Shown: positions 11,813-23,500 of the stretch, in pieces | How positions within the stretch are numbered: the stretch's first letter is position 1 | Layout: every line of letters begins with the position of its first letter | From: Endothia cerciana | Taxonomy: Eukaryota > Ascomycota > Sordariomycetes > Diaporthales > Cryphonectriaceae | Direction of reading: 5' to 3' | DNA: 64,000 nt | NCBI GenBank assembly: GCA_026119935.1 | Contig: JALRMH010000004.1 | Span: forward strand, 186,001-250,000 | The notes under the pieces: model-generated | Told to the model about the DNA's origin: nothing | The model's input: only the letters and a program-made list of their open reading frames with translations | Database searches by the model: none | Translations under genes and position numbers: made by a program

Positions 11813-12281
11813 GGGGCTGGCATGCATGGCGTCGTCTCGTCTCGGGGACTGGACACCTTGCATAGAATGGTTCGGATCAGCGTTAGGCTACCCCTTTCCC
11901 AACGTCACGATAGCGTCGGCAGGAACCGTCAGATCAACTGAAAGAGAGAGGTCGGATCATGGCTCAACTGTTGGAAGCGTGACTCTGTTCTCGAAAATGT
12001 CTCCGCAGGTGACCATGCTGCCGGGCTGCAAAGACGTCGACTGCCGATTCCATGGGTAAGCGCACCGAACTGGAGTCCGCTCCCGACATGCTCTCGACCT
12101 CCTCTACTGCTCAGCAATGTTGCCAGTGACCGCCCCGCGCCTGCTGCCTTCTCCCCAAAAGAGGCCCGACGCAGCTGGTGCGGAGCACTGACGTCCTCGC
12201 CCCTCATGGTACCTGGGGAAATATATTCTGAGCGAGCAGTCCCCCAGCCGTCCCACCATTTACCCTCCTGGTAGCTCCTCC
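11813..12281. other. Convergent intergenic
   Basis: Stretch between the 3' ends of the plus-strand dehydrogenase and the minus-strand acetyltransferase. No further gene or clear repeat is seen. Confidence 0.5.
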
Positions 12282-13023
12282 TCACCACACATCCTCCGGG
12301 CTGACCTCGTGCTTCATGCCGTCGTCCCTCACGTGCTCCCTGTTCACGTCCCTCCGCAGCGCCAGGCGCATGTCGTACGCGTCCTCGCCGTCGCGGCCCG
12401 GGTCCTCGGGGTTGTCGCCGTAGTAGTCCTTGACCACGCGGAACACCGAGTACCCCAGGCTCTCGTAGAAGGCGATGGCCTTGCGGTTGGACGCGCGCAC
12501 GAACAGGTCGACGAACCAGGCGTCGCTGGCGTCCGCGACGGCCGCCAGCTGCTCGCACAGGAGCCTGCCGACGCCGAGGCGGCGGGCCTCGGGCGCCACG
12601 GTCAGGGCCGTTATGTGTGCGTGCCAGGGCAGGTAGTGCTCGGAGCCCTTGTAGTAGGAGGGCGAGGACTCCAGCTTGCCCATCACTTGCGGCACGGGTT
12701 GTCAGCAGGGGTTGGCTTAGTTTGATGGGGGTTTGCTTGGTTCTCTTTTTGGTTCCGAAAGGAACAGGGGAAGGGGGGGGGGGGTGGGCTGTGGAAAGAA
12801 AGAAAGAAGAAAAAAAGGATAGGAGGCCGAGGTTTGGGTTGAGGCTGTTCTCACAATAACCGATGATGTTCCCGTCCTGGTCCTCCGCGACCTGGAAGAG
12901 CGAGGGCCACTTCGCGTAGTACTGCAGGTAGAAGCCAAGCTCATACGTCTCGGTGAACGGGTCGAGGTTGCATTTCGAGAACTTGTTGACGTCGTCGGGC
13001 CTGAAGCGCCTGAAGTTTGCCAT
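12282..13023 (-). CDS. naa20: NatB catalytic subunit Naa20/Nat3
   Basis: Two exons (13023-12855, 12685-12282) give 190 residues. The N-terminus MANFRRFRPDDV..NLDPFTETYELGFYLQYYAKWPSLF matches Naa20. The GNAT core follows: HITALTVAPEARRLGVGRLLCEQL (motif A, acetyl-CoA pyrophosphate loop RRLGVG near residue 95) and FVRASNRKAIAFYESLGY (motif B). NatB acetylates the N-terminus of nascent proteins starting Met-Asp/Glu/Asn/Gln at the ribosome together with the Naa25 subunit, which is not in this window. The intron of 169 nt contains a T/C-rich segment and short homopolymers. The C-terminal tail (DVNREHVRDDGMKHEVSPEDVW) resembles the family's usual end. The assignment is secure. Confidence 0.92.
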
Positions 13024-14067
13024 TGCTGACCTGGCCTGGCCCGACCTGCCTCTGGTGTGTGTGTGTGTACCGGCCCGTCTCGACAAAAGGCTCACTCAAT
13101 CGGTCTTTCTTTTCAGGGTTTGAAGGGGCCGTTCTCGGTGAGTGCGAGCACCATAGATCGCTCGGCGACCTGGAATCCGCGAAAGTGAGAACGATGGACA
13201 TACAGATTCAGCAACTCTGGGGGAGGCGAGTCGACGTTGGGTCGCCAACTGCAAAGTTGCGTTGTGCTTCGCGCAGGTTGACTTTTGAGGTTCCGCCAAG
13301 GCCAAACCCTGAGAAGAGTCGAGACCCTAACCCGGCCGGCCAGGTACTAGGTACAGACTCACTAGCGTGATGTATGTGAGCCAAGGCCGAGTCCCTGTTA
13401 TTGAGCTAAGTAGTGTTCCCCCTGTCTATGCCAACTCCCCGAACCCTCGATGCTCTTCCAGCTTCCCTGGAGCCAAACCCGCCAAGAAACAAGCGCCCGC
13501 ATGGCGGTCCTCAACGACTTCAGTCCTCAACCAATGCTCGGGAAGTTTCCAAGGGGGAAAATGCGATGCTCGTGTACGGTTATGAAGATCCATATCTATT
13601 AGTGAGAGGCCCTTCGACGCCATCTGATGCCAACAGGTTGATAGCCAAGAACCTCCTCCACCCCGCTCCACCTCCTACCCTTTTATTTTTTTTTGGTACC
13701 CCTAGACGCCCTAATGTCTGCATAGTACATAACAAGCACTTCAGGTCTCGCTGCTTGAGTAGCATCTACCGTCAAATGCGTGCCAGAGAACATAAAGATG
13801 AGAAAAAACAAGACCTGCCCCGCACGAGCGGTCCACCTTCCGTCAGATGTCCTGCATGGTTCGACGTAGGCATCCCTCGACCAGGCTAGCTACACTCTAT
13901 GTCCCCTCTGCCGCGGCTGCGAAACCGACTGTCCATATGGTCTGGGGAGAGCAGCACCGGTCTGTGTGCCCGTCTGCCACCCCGTGTGGTGCCAATGTGC
14001 GTCCCTCCTCTGCCCAACAGTCGGGGCGCCTGACAAATCGGCACCCTGCGCAGTACGCTGGGTCCTT
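13024..14067. other. Intergenic, no supported gene
   Basis: Upstream region of naa20, with a GT microsatellite at about 13056-13068, grading into the repeat island. Frames of up to 158 codons carry no recognisable domain. Confidence 0.4.
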
Positions 14068-14378
14068 GGGTCCATGAGCCCGGCGGGCTCTGGTTGGACG
14101 CAATACTCGCGACGATCCCGGGTGCTTGGTTGGCGGCCGCGCTCGTGAAGAGGACGGTCCGTCGGCAGCCGACGCGTTTCCTCGTCCTCTGCAGACCAGT
14201 CGCCGTAGTCTTCTGGTGTTCTTGGTCCGGCACTATAGGATGAAGTGCTGGGGTCCATGAGCCCCGCGAGCTCTGGTTGAACGTGGTGCTCGTGATGATC
14301 CCAGGTGCTTGGTTGACAGTCGCGCTCGTGGTGAGGACGGTTCGTTGGCAGCTGATGCATTTACTCGTCTTCTGGCAT
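14068..14378. repeat. Diverged direct duplication (183-bp spacing), RIP-like
   Basis: Two copies, about 14068-14190 and 14251-14378, both begin GGGTCCATGAGCCC and align for about 125 bp. Copy 2 differs from copy 1 by about fifteen C-to-T or G-to-A changes, against about four in the opposite sense and three transversions. Example: GGTCCGTCGGCAGCCGACGC versus GGTTCGTTGGCAGCTGATGC. Open frames crossing both copies on the minus strand (13886-14440) repeat the same peptide pattern and are probably not genes. Confidence 0.75.
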
Positions 14379-16159
14379 TCTTGATATGATACTATGCAAT
14401 AAATTAGTAAGCAGGCCTTCTCAAAAATGAATATGGGCATCGAGTCCCTGAGGTAAGGGGTGGATGAGACGGAAGTGCAAGTGGGGGTTAGGGATATCGG
14501 GCCTCAACACGAGTGGCCTACTCAACTTACCGTTGTGTCTGGCTGCGCCAGTACATGGCTACAACCTGCACAAGGAGACTGAGAAGGCCAAAGATGATCA
14601 TCAATAACGCATTGAGGTTGAATGCCCATTGGTTAGCAATAACCTCACAGGCTGCCTCATTGGGAAGGGGTTGGGTGAAGTTGGTGATAGGCATGGCTAT
14701 TGTGCATAGAAGCCTGGGTGGGGAATTATTGTAGCGAGATCCCGGGCTGCCCTTGATGGCCTAAGAATTCGTTACCCAGTTAGTGGGTAGCCAATCCCCT
14801 CATTGAAAGATGTGGTGCTGCTAAAAGTCAAGAGAAAGGAGGACATAGTAGTAGGAATAAGGCACCCTTTATACCACATGTTAGCTGGCTTGAGTAAATG
14901 GATGAACGAGTTGACACAGCCATGGCCATTATACACGGCTGCAGAGCCCCGGTCTACAAGGGTCTGTATGCTGCAGTGGGATTTTGGTTAAGGGGGGGGG
15001 GGGGTTGGGAGAGAATGAGGAAAGCGACGTTCAATATATATATCAGTGGGATGGTGCCACACGTTGTCATTGGCTCGTCGTCCAGAAGTCGAAGCAAGAG
15101 CCAATGAAGGGGCCGCCAGCGCATACTGGACGTCGCCGCCGTGATGGCAGAATACTCGGAAATCGCATCCTGGGCCGACACGCAAGGGGGTTGATTGGGT
15201 ATCTGCTCATCAGGATTACAGTATTCTCCATGGTTTTTCATGATGCGAATGCACAGACAACCTCGCATTAGCTGCAGATGTTGGGGAGCCTAGACTCAAA
15301 AAAGAGCGCACCCAGTAAAAGTAGATCCCTACTGACTATAAGCCGGCACTCAAATCTTTGCTTCAGATTCCTAAACTCAGAGTAAGTTAAAATTAAGACT
15401 CAAGATTATTCTCTTGAATACTGGGTTATAGAGAGCCTCGTAAGCTTCGTCACTATTTTATCTTTTTCGATTTTCTGCTGCTGAGATATGCGGTTGAGAT
15501 GTTATTGAGTACGCTCTTTTTTTTGTTCGGATCGTAGTATGACATTGCAGCCACTTCGCTTCTAGCTTCGTTCCTGGTTGCTACGATGCGGATTGGGGTT
15601 CAGACGGAACTTGCGATACCTTCTTCCGACCCTCCCAAGGAGGCCATGGGCCGAGAAGACTCTGCCAGAGGACAGCACGATGAAGTCTTCCTTGCAGCCT
15701 TGCGCTTGGCAGACCATTCTGGTGGGGTCTCCCGTCCATATTCAAGCTGGTGGTGGGCTTGTATCTATGGAGATGCGCGCTCTTCAGGAGGAAGTCGATG
15801 AAGCACTTCTACATAACGACAGCATACCAGTGGGAGTTGCTGTCATCTCTGAAGATCTATGACTTGATGGCATGCATGAGGGAGATCTTATGCCGCCGGA
15901 GCCAAGTCTGTGCGATGCTTGCTCTTCGTCACAGTGCACTTGCAGAGGCTGTGTCGCAACAAATTTGCCATTCCTCAGTCACGAGGTTGGCAATCTGAAC
16001 ATGGTGCATGTCGTCAGCGTCGTCAGCCCGGCCGCCAGGAACATCTAGGCACGCAGGTAACTACCAATGCAGGTCGGGCAGGCCTGCGCGCCGAAGACAT
16101 GAGCCGTCCTGTCTGTACCAAAAGTCTTGATGAGAACCCAGCAGGGATTATTCACATTA
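14379..16159. other. AT-rich, degenerate repeat-island sequence
   Basis: This stretch is AT-richer than the genes on either side. Short frames (up to about 104 codons) have no domain and include a G run at 14992-15004. At 15313-15325 a sequence like GTAAAAGTAGATCC resembles the end of the nearby Tc1 element but has no partner that I can find. No gene supported; likely decayed transposon or gene debris. Confidence 0.4.
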
Positions 16160-17670
16160 TCCACTTTTACGCCGGAAATAAGCCAGATCTGGATAGTTAC
16201 TCAAAGGCTAAGCTGATCAGCGTCGCCAACCTCCTAAACTCCTTCTGTAAGACCTTCTCTTCGCCCTGGATCTCCTCATCTATAAACAAATTATCATACA
16301 GTAAACTAAGCTTACAGAAGGCCTTCTCAACCTCTCTATTTCTCCCTTCTATATATTCATTCCCACCCTCACACTTAATAACCTGCTGGATATGCCAGGG
16401 AATTCTCTCAACAAGGGCACGTAGACGAGACATCTCGAAGTTCTCCCACTCTTTCCTCCAGACCTTGTCAGCTTCAGCTCGGTTTTGTGGTGGCCCAGAC
16501 CCTGTTGTACGCTTCTTCAACTCAGGCCAAACAGGCTCTATCATATTAAGATGTAGCGAATTCCCACACTAAAAGAGCCTCTTCACATTATGAAGAGAGA
16601 AAAATAGTAGCCTGTGCAGCATGGGCATGGCTAGGGAGGGGCCTTGTCTTCTTGAACTAGGGTCTCCGGACCTAGCTTCTTCGCAAAGGGGATCAACTTG
16701 TTGATAAGGATCTCTTTCTGGTAGCGGTACTAGTCAATCCCTTTCCCTTCTTTTCGAACCAAGCAGCCGTTCTTCTCAGTAAACTTCCACTTGCGATGCC
16801 GAGCAGTCCGAGGGTTCTTCAACCGTGCCTCAGCATATCGTAATACCTCCTGCTCTTCCCACTTTACCTTAGCCTCTAGTTCAGCTATAGAGTTTAGCTC
16901 TTCAAGGGCTTGAGGAAGCTTGTCTCTTCCCTTGAGCTGTCTCTGGGTGCCAGACATAGCAAGAGCCTTCCTCATACCAGGAAAAACACGCCCAAAACAT
17001 AAAATCTGAATAGCCCTTCCAGCGTTCTCGAATCACACTCTTAACTATACGTTCTTCTTTGGTTCGCCAGACTCGATATCCACCACGCCTAACACAGAGT
17101 ACAACAGCTGTCTCATCGCTCCATACTACTCTTTTCCAGTCCTCAAGAGCCCAGTGCTGATGCGCAAGACACCACTTAAGACGAAGTCTCTTCATCTCTG
17201 CTGAGAGACCAGGTTTGTGTGTAGGCTTAGTTTTTGCTAAGCCAGCCTCTATCAGAATTCGGTATACTGTCATTACAGAAATTTGATCACCTAGTCTCTC
17301 GGCAATAGCTTTGCAAGAGAGCTCACGGCCATACCGATCTTTTTTAGATAATCGCAAGGACCTCATCTTTCTCTTCATCTTGTTTTCGGGGTCGTCCGGG
17401 TCGAGGAGCATCTTCCACATAACTGTCAAGGATGAGGAGAGGCCGTTGAGCGTTGAGTTTGTTTAGATATGCCAGTAAAAGCAGTAACATTATCGAAATC
17501 GAAACCAGCAGCAAGGAGGGCTAGGATCTGAGACCTAGTTGCAATGCAATATTTCACCATCGTGATAAATTGAAATGTAAAGAATAAAGAGAAAAGAGAT
17601 AGGTGGAACGGAAGGGAGGGGGGGTTCAAGGAGTATCCTGACACAGGGCTTATTCCCGTACAAAAGTGGA
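16160..17670 (-). mobile_element. Tc1/mariner-family DNA transposon, degenerate
   Basis: 1511-bp element. The left end begins TCCACTTTTACGCCGG and the right end, read inward on the minus strand, begins TCCACTTTTGTACGGG. The two inverted ends remain alignable through AATAAGCC, about 24 bp. Both are flanked by TA (16158-16159 and 17671-17672), the target duplication expected of Tc1/mariner elements. The inside carries one broken transposase frame on the minus strand. Size and ends are typical of fungal Tc1-like elements. Confidence 0.88.
16197..17560 (-). pseudogene. Tc1-like DDE transposase, broken
   Basis: The N-terminus starts MVKYCIATRSQILALLAAGF at 17560, with the helix-turn-helix region TAFTGISKQT. 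The frame then breaks near 17426-17460. It resumes with KDRYGRELSCKAIAERLGDQ, LKWCLAHQHWALEDWKRVVW and SDETAVVLCVRRGGYRVWR (first catalytic Asp in WSDE), then continues as KNPRTARHRKWKF in another frame to a stop near 16730. Remnants of an EDKAP..HAHA-like second-Asp segment lie near 16600-16650. The C-terminus CGNSLHLN-MIEPVWPELKKRTT (family SPDLNxIEP-x-W) is in a further frame and ends at 16197. At least two frame breaks and apparent deletions make it inactive. Confidence 0.88.
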
Positions 17671-18477
17671 TATGTCTAGGCCTAGGACCCCTGCCAGCTC
17701 ATCAAGACTTTTGGTACAGAACCTCCGTAACCTTTTGCCCACACACTATGGAAGCTCCATGACGTCTGTACTCTCGGGTACGGATTACTTAAGCACCCCA
17801 CCATGGAGCCGGCAAGGAGCACCCCTGTCTCCAGAACGACAGGTGGTCCTTGGAAACGCGTCTCTGATTGTCTTACTCATCATCATCTCTGCCCACTGCC
17901 AACCGCTGCACCCTTGACCGTGCAGGGCATGCCACCTCTAATATTACGGGCCCCTCGTCCAGGGAGGTGATTTGGTATCTTCATGCGTCGCTCAGTGCTG
18001 CTGCTGCTGCTGCTGCTGCTGTACCTCCCACTGCAATAGCAAAAATTCTGCTATAGCGGCTCGACAACAAAACAGCCATTCCCGTCTCTCCGTCCTTCTT
18101 CTTCTTCTTCTTCTTCTCCTCCTTCGCGCCGATACCCTTGATTACCGTTGGACCGTGTGACGACTCCTGCCTGTCCTCTCTCTCTCTCTCTTTCTCCCCC
18201 CCCCCGGCGCCGAAACACGTCACCCAGAGAAAGCACCGCAGGCCGACCACGTCCAAAAGTGACTCCTAGAGAAGAGGGTCACACCGACGGAATCGGGCCA
18301 CCGACAGTTTTCCTCCTGTACCATATCGCCGAACGACGCCGACGACGAGACCCGGCGGTTCTGCAGTAGACAAGGAGAGAGACGACAGGGGGAAAGGAGT
18401 TGAAAGGCCTGTACAGTACGCCACACCACACCACACCACACCACACCAGCGGCCGACAGCAGGATCAGAAAAGCAAG
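17671..18477. other. Upstream region with simple repeats
   Basis: Upstream of the acidic hypothetical gene. Holds a CTG run at about 17997-18022, a CTT-type pyrimidine tract at about 18094-18125, a TC run near 18176-18192, and the CCACA pentamer array at 18421-18448. Open frames here read mainly through these repeats. Confidence 0.5.
18421..18448. repeat. (CCACA)n pentamer array
   Basis: Five to six copies of CCACA about 30 bp before the start codon of the next gene, so within its presumed 5' leader. A matching array occurs at about 55158-55181. Confidence 0.85.
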
Positions 18478-18798
18478 ATGGCGTCACCGACGACGCCCCG
18501 GTTCACACACTCCCGCGACGGCTCCGACTACAACTTCTCCCCCTCCCAGCCCTCACACTCGCGCCGCCAGTCCCGCAGCTCCGTGGCCGGCGGCGACCGC
18601 GAGGGCGACAGCCTGATGTTCGGCAACAGCGGCATGGGCGGCCTGCCGCCCAGCAGCAGCATCGGCGGCGGCAACGGGCTCGGCAACCTGGCCGACGAGC
18701 TGGCGGACGCGCTGTCGGAGGACGAATACTACGAGGAGGGGGGAGCAGGCCACGGCGGGGCGCCGGGCATCAGCGTGGAGCCCGGAGAGGAGGACGAA

Positions 18799-18830
<32 letters not shown>

Positions 18831-19701
18831 GGAGGGGGAGGAGGAGGAGGAAAGGGGGGAGGGCGGGGTCCGGGACAGCGGGGTCGACGTCGCGAGCTCG
18901 GCCGAGAGGAGGAACAAGAACCTCAGCCTGACCCTGCCGCCCGCGACCAACGGCCGGGGGGCCCACCACCACCGCAGGAAGGGCAGCCAGTACGACGGGA
19001 GCGAGTACGGCTCCGAGTCCGACCTCGACTCGCCCGGCATGCCGCCGGGCCTGGTCTCCAAGATGGACGCCGTCGAGTCGCTCGCCCGGCGGGGCACCGA
19101 GAGCAACGGTGGCCACGCGGACGGCGTCTTCCGGCGCGTCACGGACGGCCTGCGCGACCTGTCCTCGCAGGTCGGCGTCGAGGGCAACACCAGCCGCCTC
19201 ATCACCGCCCACACCGCCCTCACCACCCACCTGAACCACCAGGCCCGCCAGATCCAGAACCTCGCCTTCCCCCTGCTCAACCCCCTCGCCCCGCCCCCCG
19301 ACGCCGACACCGTCGACGGCCTGCTGCCCGAGATCACGGCCCTGCAGGAGGTCATGCCCCGCCCCTCGCAGGCCGCCTTCGCCAGCATCATGGGCCTGCA
19401 GAACCTGACCGGCGACCTCGTCCACACCCTGTCCGACCTGTCCGACCTGCTGCAGGTCGGCCGCCAGCTCACCACCACCGCCACGAGGCGGCTCCGGAGC
19501 GCCAGGGAGGTCGTGGCCGACATGCGGCGCGACGAGGAGCTGCGGGAGGAGGGCGAGCGGTGGATAGCCAAGGGCAACTGGGGCGAGCGCCTCGAGAGGC
19601 GGGAGTGCGCCAGCGCGTGCTGGGAGATCGTGGGCGGCTTCGAGGAGGTCTGCGACGGGTGGCGGACGAGGCTGGCACAGGCGGAAGGGGCACAGGCCTA
19701 A
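18478..19701 (+). CDS. Acidic hypothetical protein, fungal
   Basis: Single-exon, 407 residues from the ATG at 18478; an in-frame ATG at 18400 would only add residues encoded by the CCACA array. The N-terminus MASPTTPRFTHSRDGSDYNF is Ser-rich and disordered. An acidic block at about residues 100-130 includes nine or more Asp then Glu runs, and a His/Arg patch (HHHRRKGS) follows. The C-terminal 200 residues look folded and helical (DGLRDLSSQVG.., ITAHTALTTHLNHQARQIQN, LQNLTGDLVHTLSDLSDLLQ, ARRLRSAREVVADMRRDEEL), with heptad-like spacing suggesting coiled coil. I do not recognise a named family. Codon use is strongly biased and the frame is uninterrupted, so the gene is likely real. Confidence 0.75.
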
Positions 19702-20506
19702 GGAGACGGAAGACAGATAAAATGGCCGCGTAACCCCCCCCCCCCCCCAATTTGGTTAGGATGACCCTCGCCGCAGCGGAGATATGGAAAGGGCGTTCAC
19801 ACGACAACTCGGAGTGTAAGACCTGACGTTCGGCCAGGTGGGTGGATCCATTCGCACGGTACACGACAGCAAGGAGACGGTCGAGAGGGCTCAGACGAGG
19901 GCCGACCCCCGCGCGATTTGATTTTGGTCCGCATCTACGGCATCTAACACGACGATAATACCCTGTCGTCAGGACGACGCAGGGGCGGACGGAGCAGGCG
20001 TTTTCTTGACAGATGGACACAGTACAGTACAGGGTACCTAGGCGGCTTCTCATAGACTATCCGGGTCCCCGCTGCCGGCGGACTCGGGTGCGGAATCGAC
20101 GGGTCATTGGCATAGACCCCGCGGCAGGAATTGAACATACAGGGGCGTGTATAATCCAGTTGCTCGTCCCGTACCATGAGCCTGTGATGATGGTCAGGTC
20201 CCGTCTCCCATATGAGCACGAGAAACCGTCGAGACCGAGGGGCCCATAACGTAAGCCGCTCGCCGGAAGCAAAGCCTGGTGACCCACGAATCTCCAAGAA
20301 AATACAGGCCCTCCCCCCCGCCCCCCTTTTTCTCACACTCCCGGTCCCACCATCAAACATGCAGCGGGAACTCGTCGGCCAGTCGAAAGTAACTAAATCT
20401 CTTTGCCGCTCATTCGTTCCAGAGCGTTCTGAGTGGCATCTGCTCCGGCGGCCTGAACCGAGTTGGCGTTCACACGGCCAGCACAACATTCACTGCCGTC
20501 CATTGT
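19702..20506. other. Convergent intergenic
   Basis: Between the 3' ends of the acidic protein gene and the RGS-LOV gene. Contains a C run at 19734-19748. No gene supported. Confidence 0.5.
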
Positions 20507-23500
20507 TCATGGCGCCGCCTCTCCAAAGGACGGCGTCCACGGCCTGGCCCCGGTCCCATCCGGCCCTGTCTGGGGCTCGGGCTCGGGCTCGGGCTCGGGC
20601 TCCTTCTCCTTCTCCTTCTCGGACTTTGGGGGCCCTTCCCACCCCTTCTCCCAGTACCTTTCTACACTCTCCCCCCTCTCGCGTCTCCTCGTCTCCTCGT
20701 ACATCTCCCTTACATGCTTCCTCAGCCCCTCATCCTCCGGGAGTCGGTTCATCGCCGCAAAGTCATGAATCGACATCTCATCCACACTCTTTCCCCGTGC
20801 CTCCGGCCTGCCTCTTGCAGAGCCAGGGTGTTTCGGCTCAGCAGTGCCCAAGGACGGGGAGGCAGCACTCTGTTGCCTGCTCCTCCTCTTCTTCTCGGAG
20901 ACCTCCCCGTCGTCATCCAAAATGAGCACAACCCACACGCCGACGCCACCGTTCGCACCCAGCAGCGGCGTGCAGTGGATCCAGCGCGGCCGCCCCTCCA
21001 TGCCAACTGTGTCCATGCTGCTCACTGTTGGCGTAGCGCTGCTCGTGCTCCCGCTGCTGCTTTCCGGCACGACACCGCTGCCCGAGCTAGCCGCATACCG
21101 CAGGCCGCTCCCGGAGATCCACTTCACCTTCGCCGTGACGCTCTGCCCCGTCGCAAACGCGCTCTGCAGCTCGTCGTGGATCCTTTGGCTCCCCCCGATC
21201 CGGCTCATCAGGTGGCTCTGGAGGGTTCCGGGTACCCGCAGGGACGGGCTCGCAAACAGGATCCGCAGCGAGGGGTACGGCCTCACAACCAGGTAGTTCT
21301 CCAAGATGGCATGCGGCTTCGCGCCGCCATCGCTCAACGCCGAGCCGCTCCTTGCATCGCCAGGCAGCCCCTGCGGGCTTGTAGCCACGTTGATCGTCAC
21401 GTTTCCCAGCGCGTCCGTCAGCTCTCTGCGGCTGGCTTGTCGTGGCGACGAGGGCGGGCTCGGATCGTACGCGTCATGCTGCACCACGCGCGGCTTGTGC
21501 CAGGTTGACCCGGTCGCCTCGAGGGGTTGTACCTCATCCTGCGAGCTGCGGTGTATGCGGCCCCCGAACCGGCGCACAGTCTCCATCTCCGAGCAGGAAA
21601 ACATCTCGGCCAGCAGCCGGAACTCATCTTTCTTGTCTGAAGGGCCCGCCGGGGGGTTGGTGGAAGAGGTGTGGGCTGCTAGGCCGAGGGCTGGCGGCTC
21701 GCCATTGCCATTCGCGGCATGCGCGCCGCTGTCAGGCCTGGGGGGTAACTCAGAGGCGCAGTGGAGGTCGTGTGCCCTGTTCCGCTCCGCTTCGTCGAGG
21801 TCGACGAGTCTGCGCAGGGATTCGAGGCCCGAGCAATCCTTTACTAGGCCGGACACATCGATCTGCGCGCCGAGGAAGTAGCGCACTTGGCCTTTGGCGT
21901 CGAGCAGCGGCGTGCACACCAGCAGATTCATGAAGGCAAGGCCATCACGCCTGTAGTTGACTAAGGTCTCGCAGTGCTCTTTGCCCTGCTTGAGCTTCTC
22001 GCTGAGGCGCTGAACGGCGAACCGGTTCGTCTTCTGGCCTTGTAGGAGGCGACAGTTGCGGCCGAGGACGTGGTCCGGGCCGAGTTGTGTTGTTCGGTGG
22101 AATTCTAGGATCTCGTGTATCAGTACTCACTCATCTTGGTGATAATACTCGACGTTGCCGCGAGGCCACGTAGGTAGGTCAAAGACAGTAGTAGCTCACC
22201 CTCTGAGGCAAACACGATCGGGTTATCCGCCCTCGCCGGGTCGGTGACACAATACACCTCCGCAAGTCCCTCGCTCATCTCCTGCAGATGCTCCGGCATC
22301 ATGCCCGTGATCTTCTTCCTCATAGAAGCCTCGACGATTTCCGTCCAAACATGCGTGATATAAGCCGGTAGGTCGTCTCTCGCCAGTGCCTCAAAAGCCG
22401 CCGCGGTCTTCTGCCGCAGGCTGTCGTTCACCGTGAGCTCGGGCGTTGATCGCAGCGCGAAATTGTGCTGCTGCTGCAGCTGTTGTTTCTGAACACTGAG
22501 TTGCAGACTCCGCGAGATGATTCCGTTCATCCAATCCATGGCGCGAACCGCCTTTAGCGCATCCAGCGTGTAATCCAGCAATGGCTTGGACTGCGGCCGG
22601 TAGACGTTGACAAATGTCGTGAAGCGGTTCAGAAAGATGGGGTCCGATAAGATCACACGTAGGTGCTCCACGGAGAATAGCAGCTCCGAACGGTGCTCCA
22701 GGCTGTACGTTGTGAAGGTTGACGACGGAATAACGAGGTCGAAGCTGCCCGATTCCATATCTTCCTGGTCAACTAGGTCCGGGGCGCGGGTGTCGTCGAG
22801 GCGCCTAGCTTGGAGAGGGGGAAGCGCTGATGAGTGATCGCCCCGAACGGACGTCGCTGTTGCGGATGGAGCGGTAGTAGTGACACTCGTTGCCCTCTGG
22901 GTGGATGGCATCAGGCGCAGATTCACAGGGGAAGCGGCCAGTTCCACGGACTGCTCGGGAGTTACGGGCCGTTTCGGCGGGGTGGCTGGCTTCTTGTCCC
23001 GGTGTATAAAGTCAGGGGTCAACTTCGTTCCGCGCACATTTAAGGACTCTGGAGAGGCCTCAGGGACATCCGGAAGACTAGACTCCCATGAGCGCTCAGA
23101 GACGGGATACAGGGTATTGTCCTCGAACTGGCCGTCATACCTCTTCTCAGACCTCAGCCTGAAAGGATCGAACTGGAGACGGCGGTTGGGTTGAGGATCC
23201 TGCTGGCCTCCTTGGACCAGCTCCAGCGTGGCAAACGAGGACACCTCGGAGTCCGCACTGAGTGCCCTCGTGGTGGACCTGCGAAGAGGGATGTCCGGGA
23301 TTTCCGCACCTCCAGCATCCTCATCCAGATTGTCCACCTTGCGCGTAGTCGCAGCGACTGGTGGCGGGCTGGAGCCGTGAGCTTTGTTTGTACGCCGACG
23401 CCCGCCCTCTCTTTCTCGACTGGGAGAAGGACTGGGGGAAGTCTGGCCGCTTTCTGGCGCTGATTCACTGGATCTCAGATGTCGAGCTATGCCAGCCGGG

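Noticed and set aside
13886..14440. 184-codon minus-strand frame as a repeat-containing protein
   Set aside because: The internal peptide repeat only reflects the duplicated, transition-mutated DNA; no domain and poor start context.
15311..15328. Second Tc1 element end
   Set aside because: Resembles the terminal repeat for about 12 bases but no partner end or transposase fragment was found nearby.
18553..19577. Long antisense frames (290 and 282 codons) over the acidic hypothetical gene
   Set aside because: Mirror images of the acidic and Gly/Ala codons; no family features.
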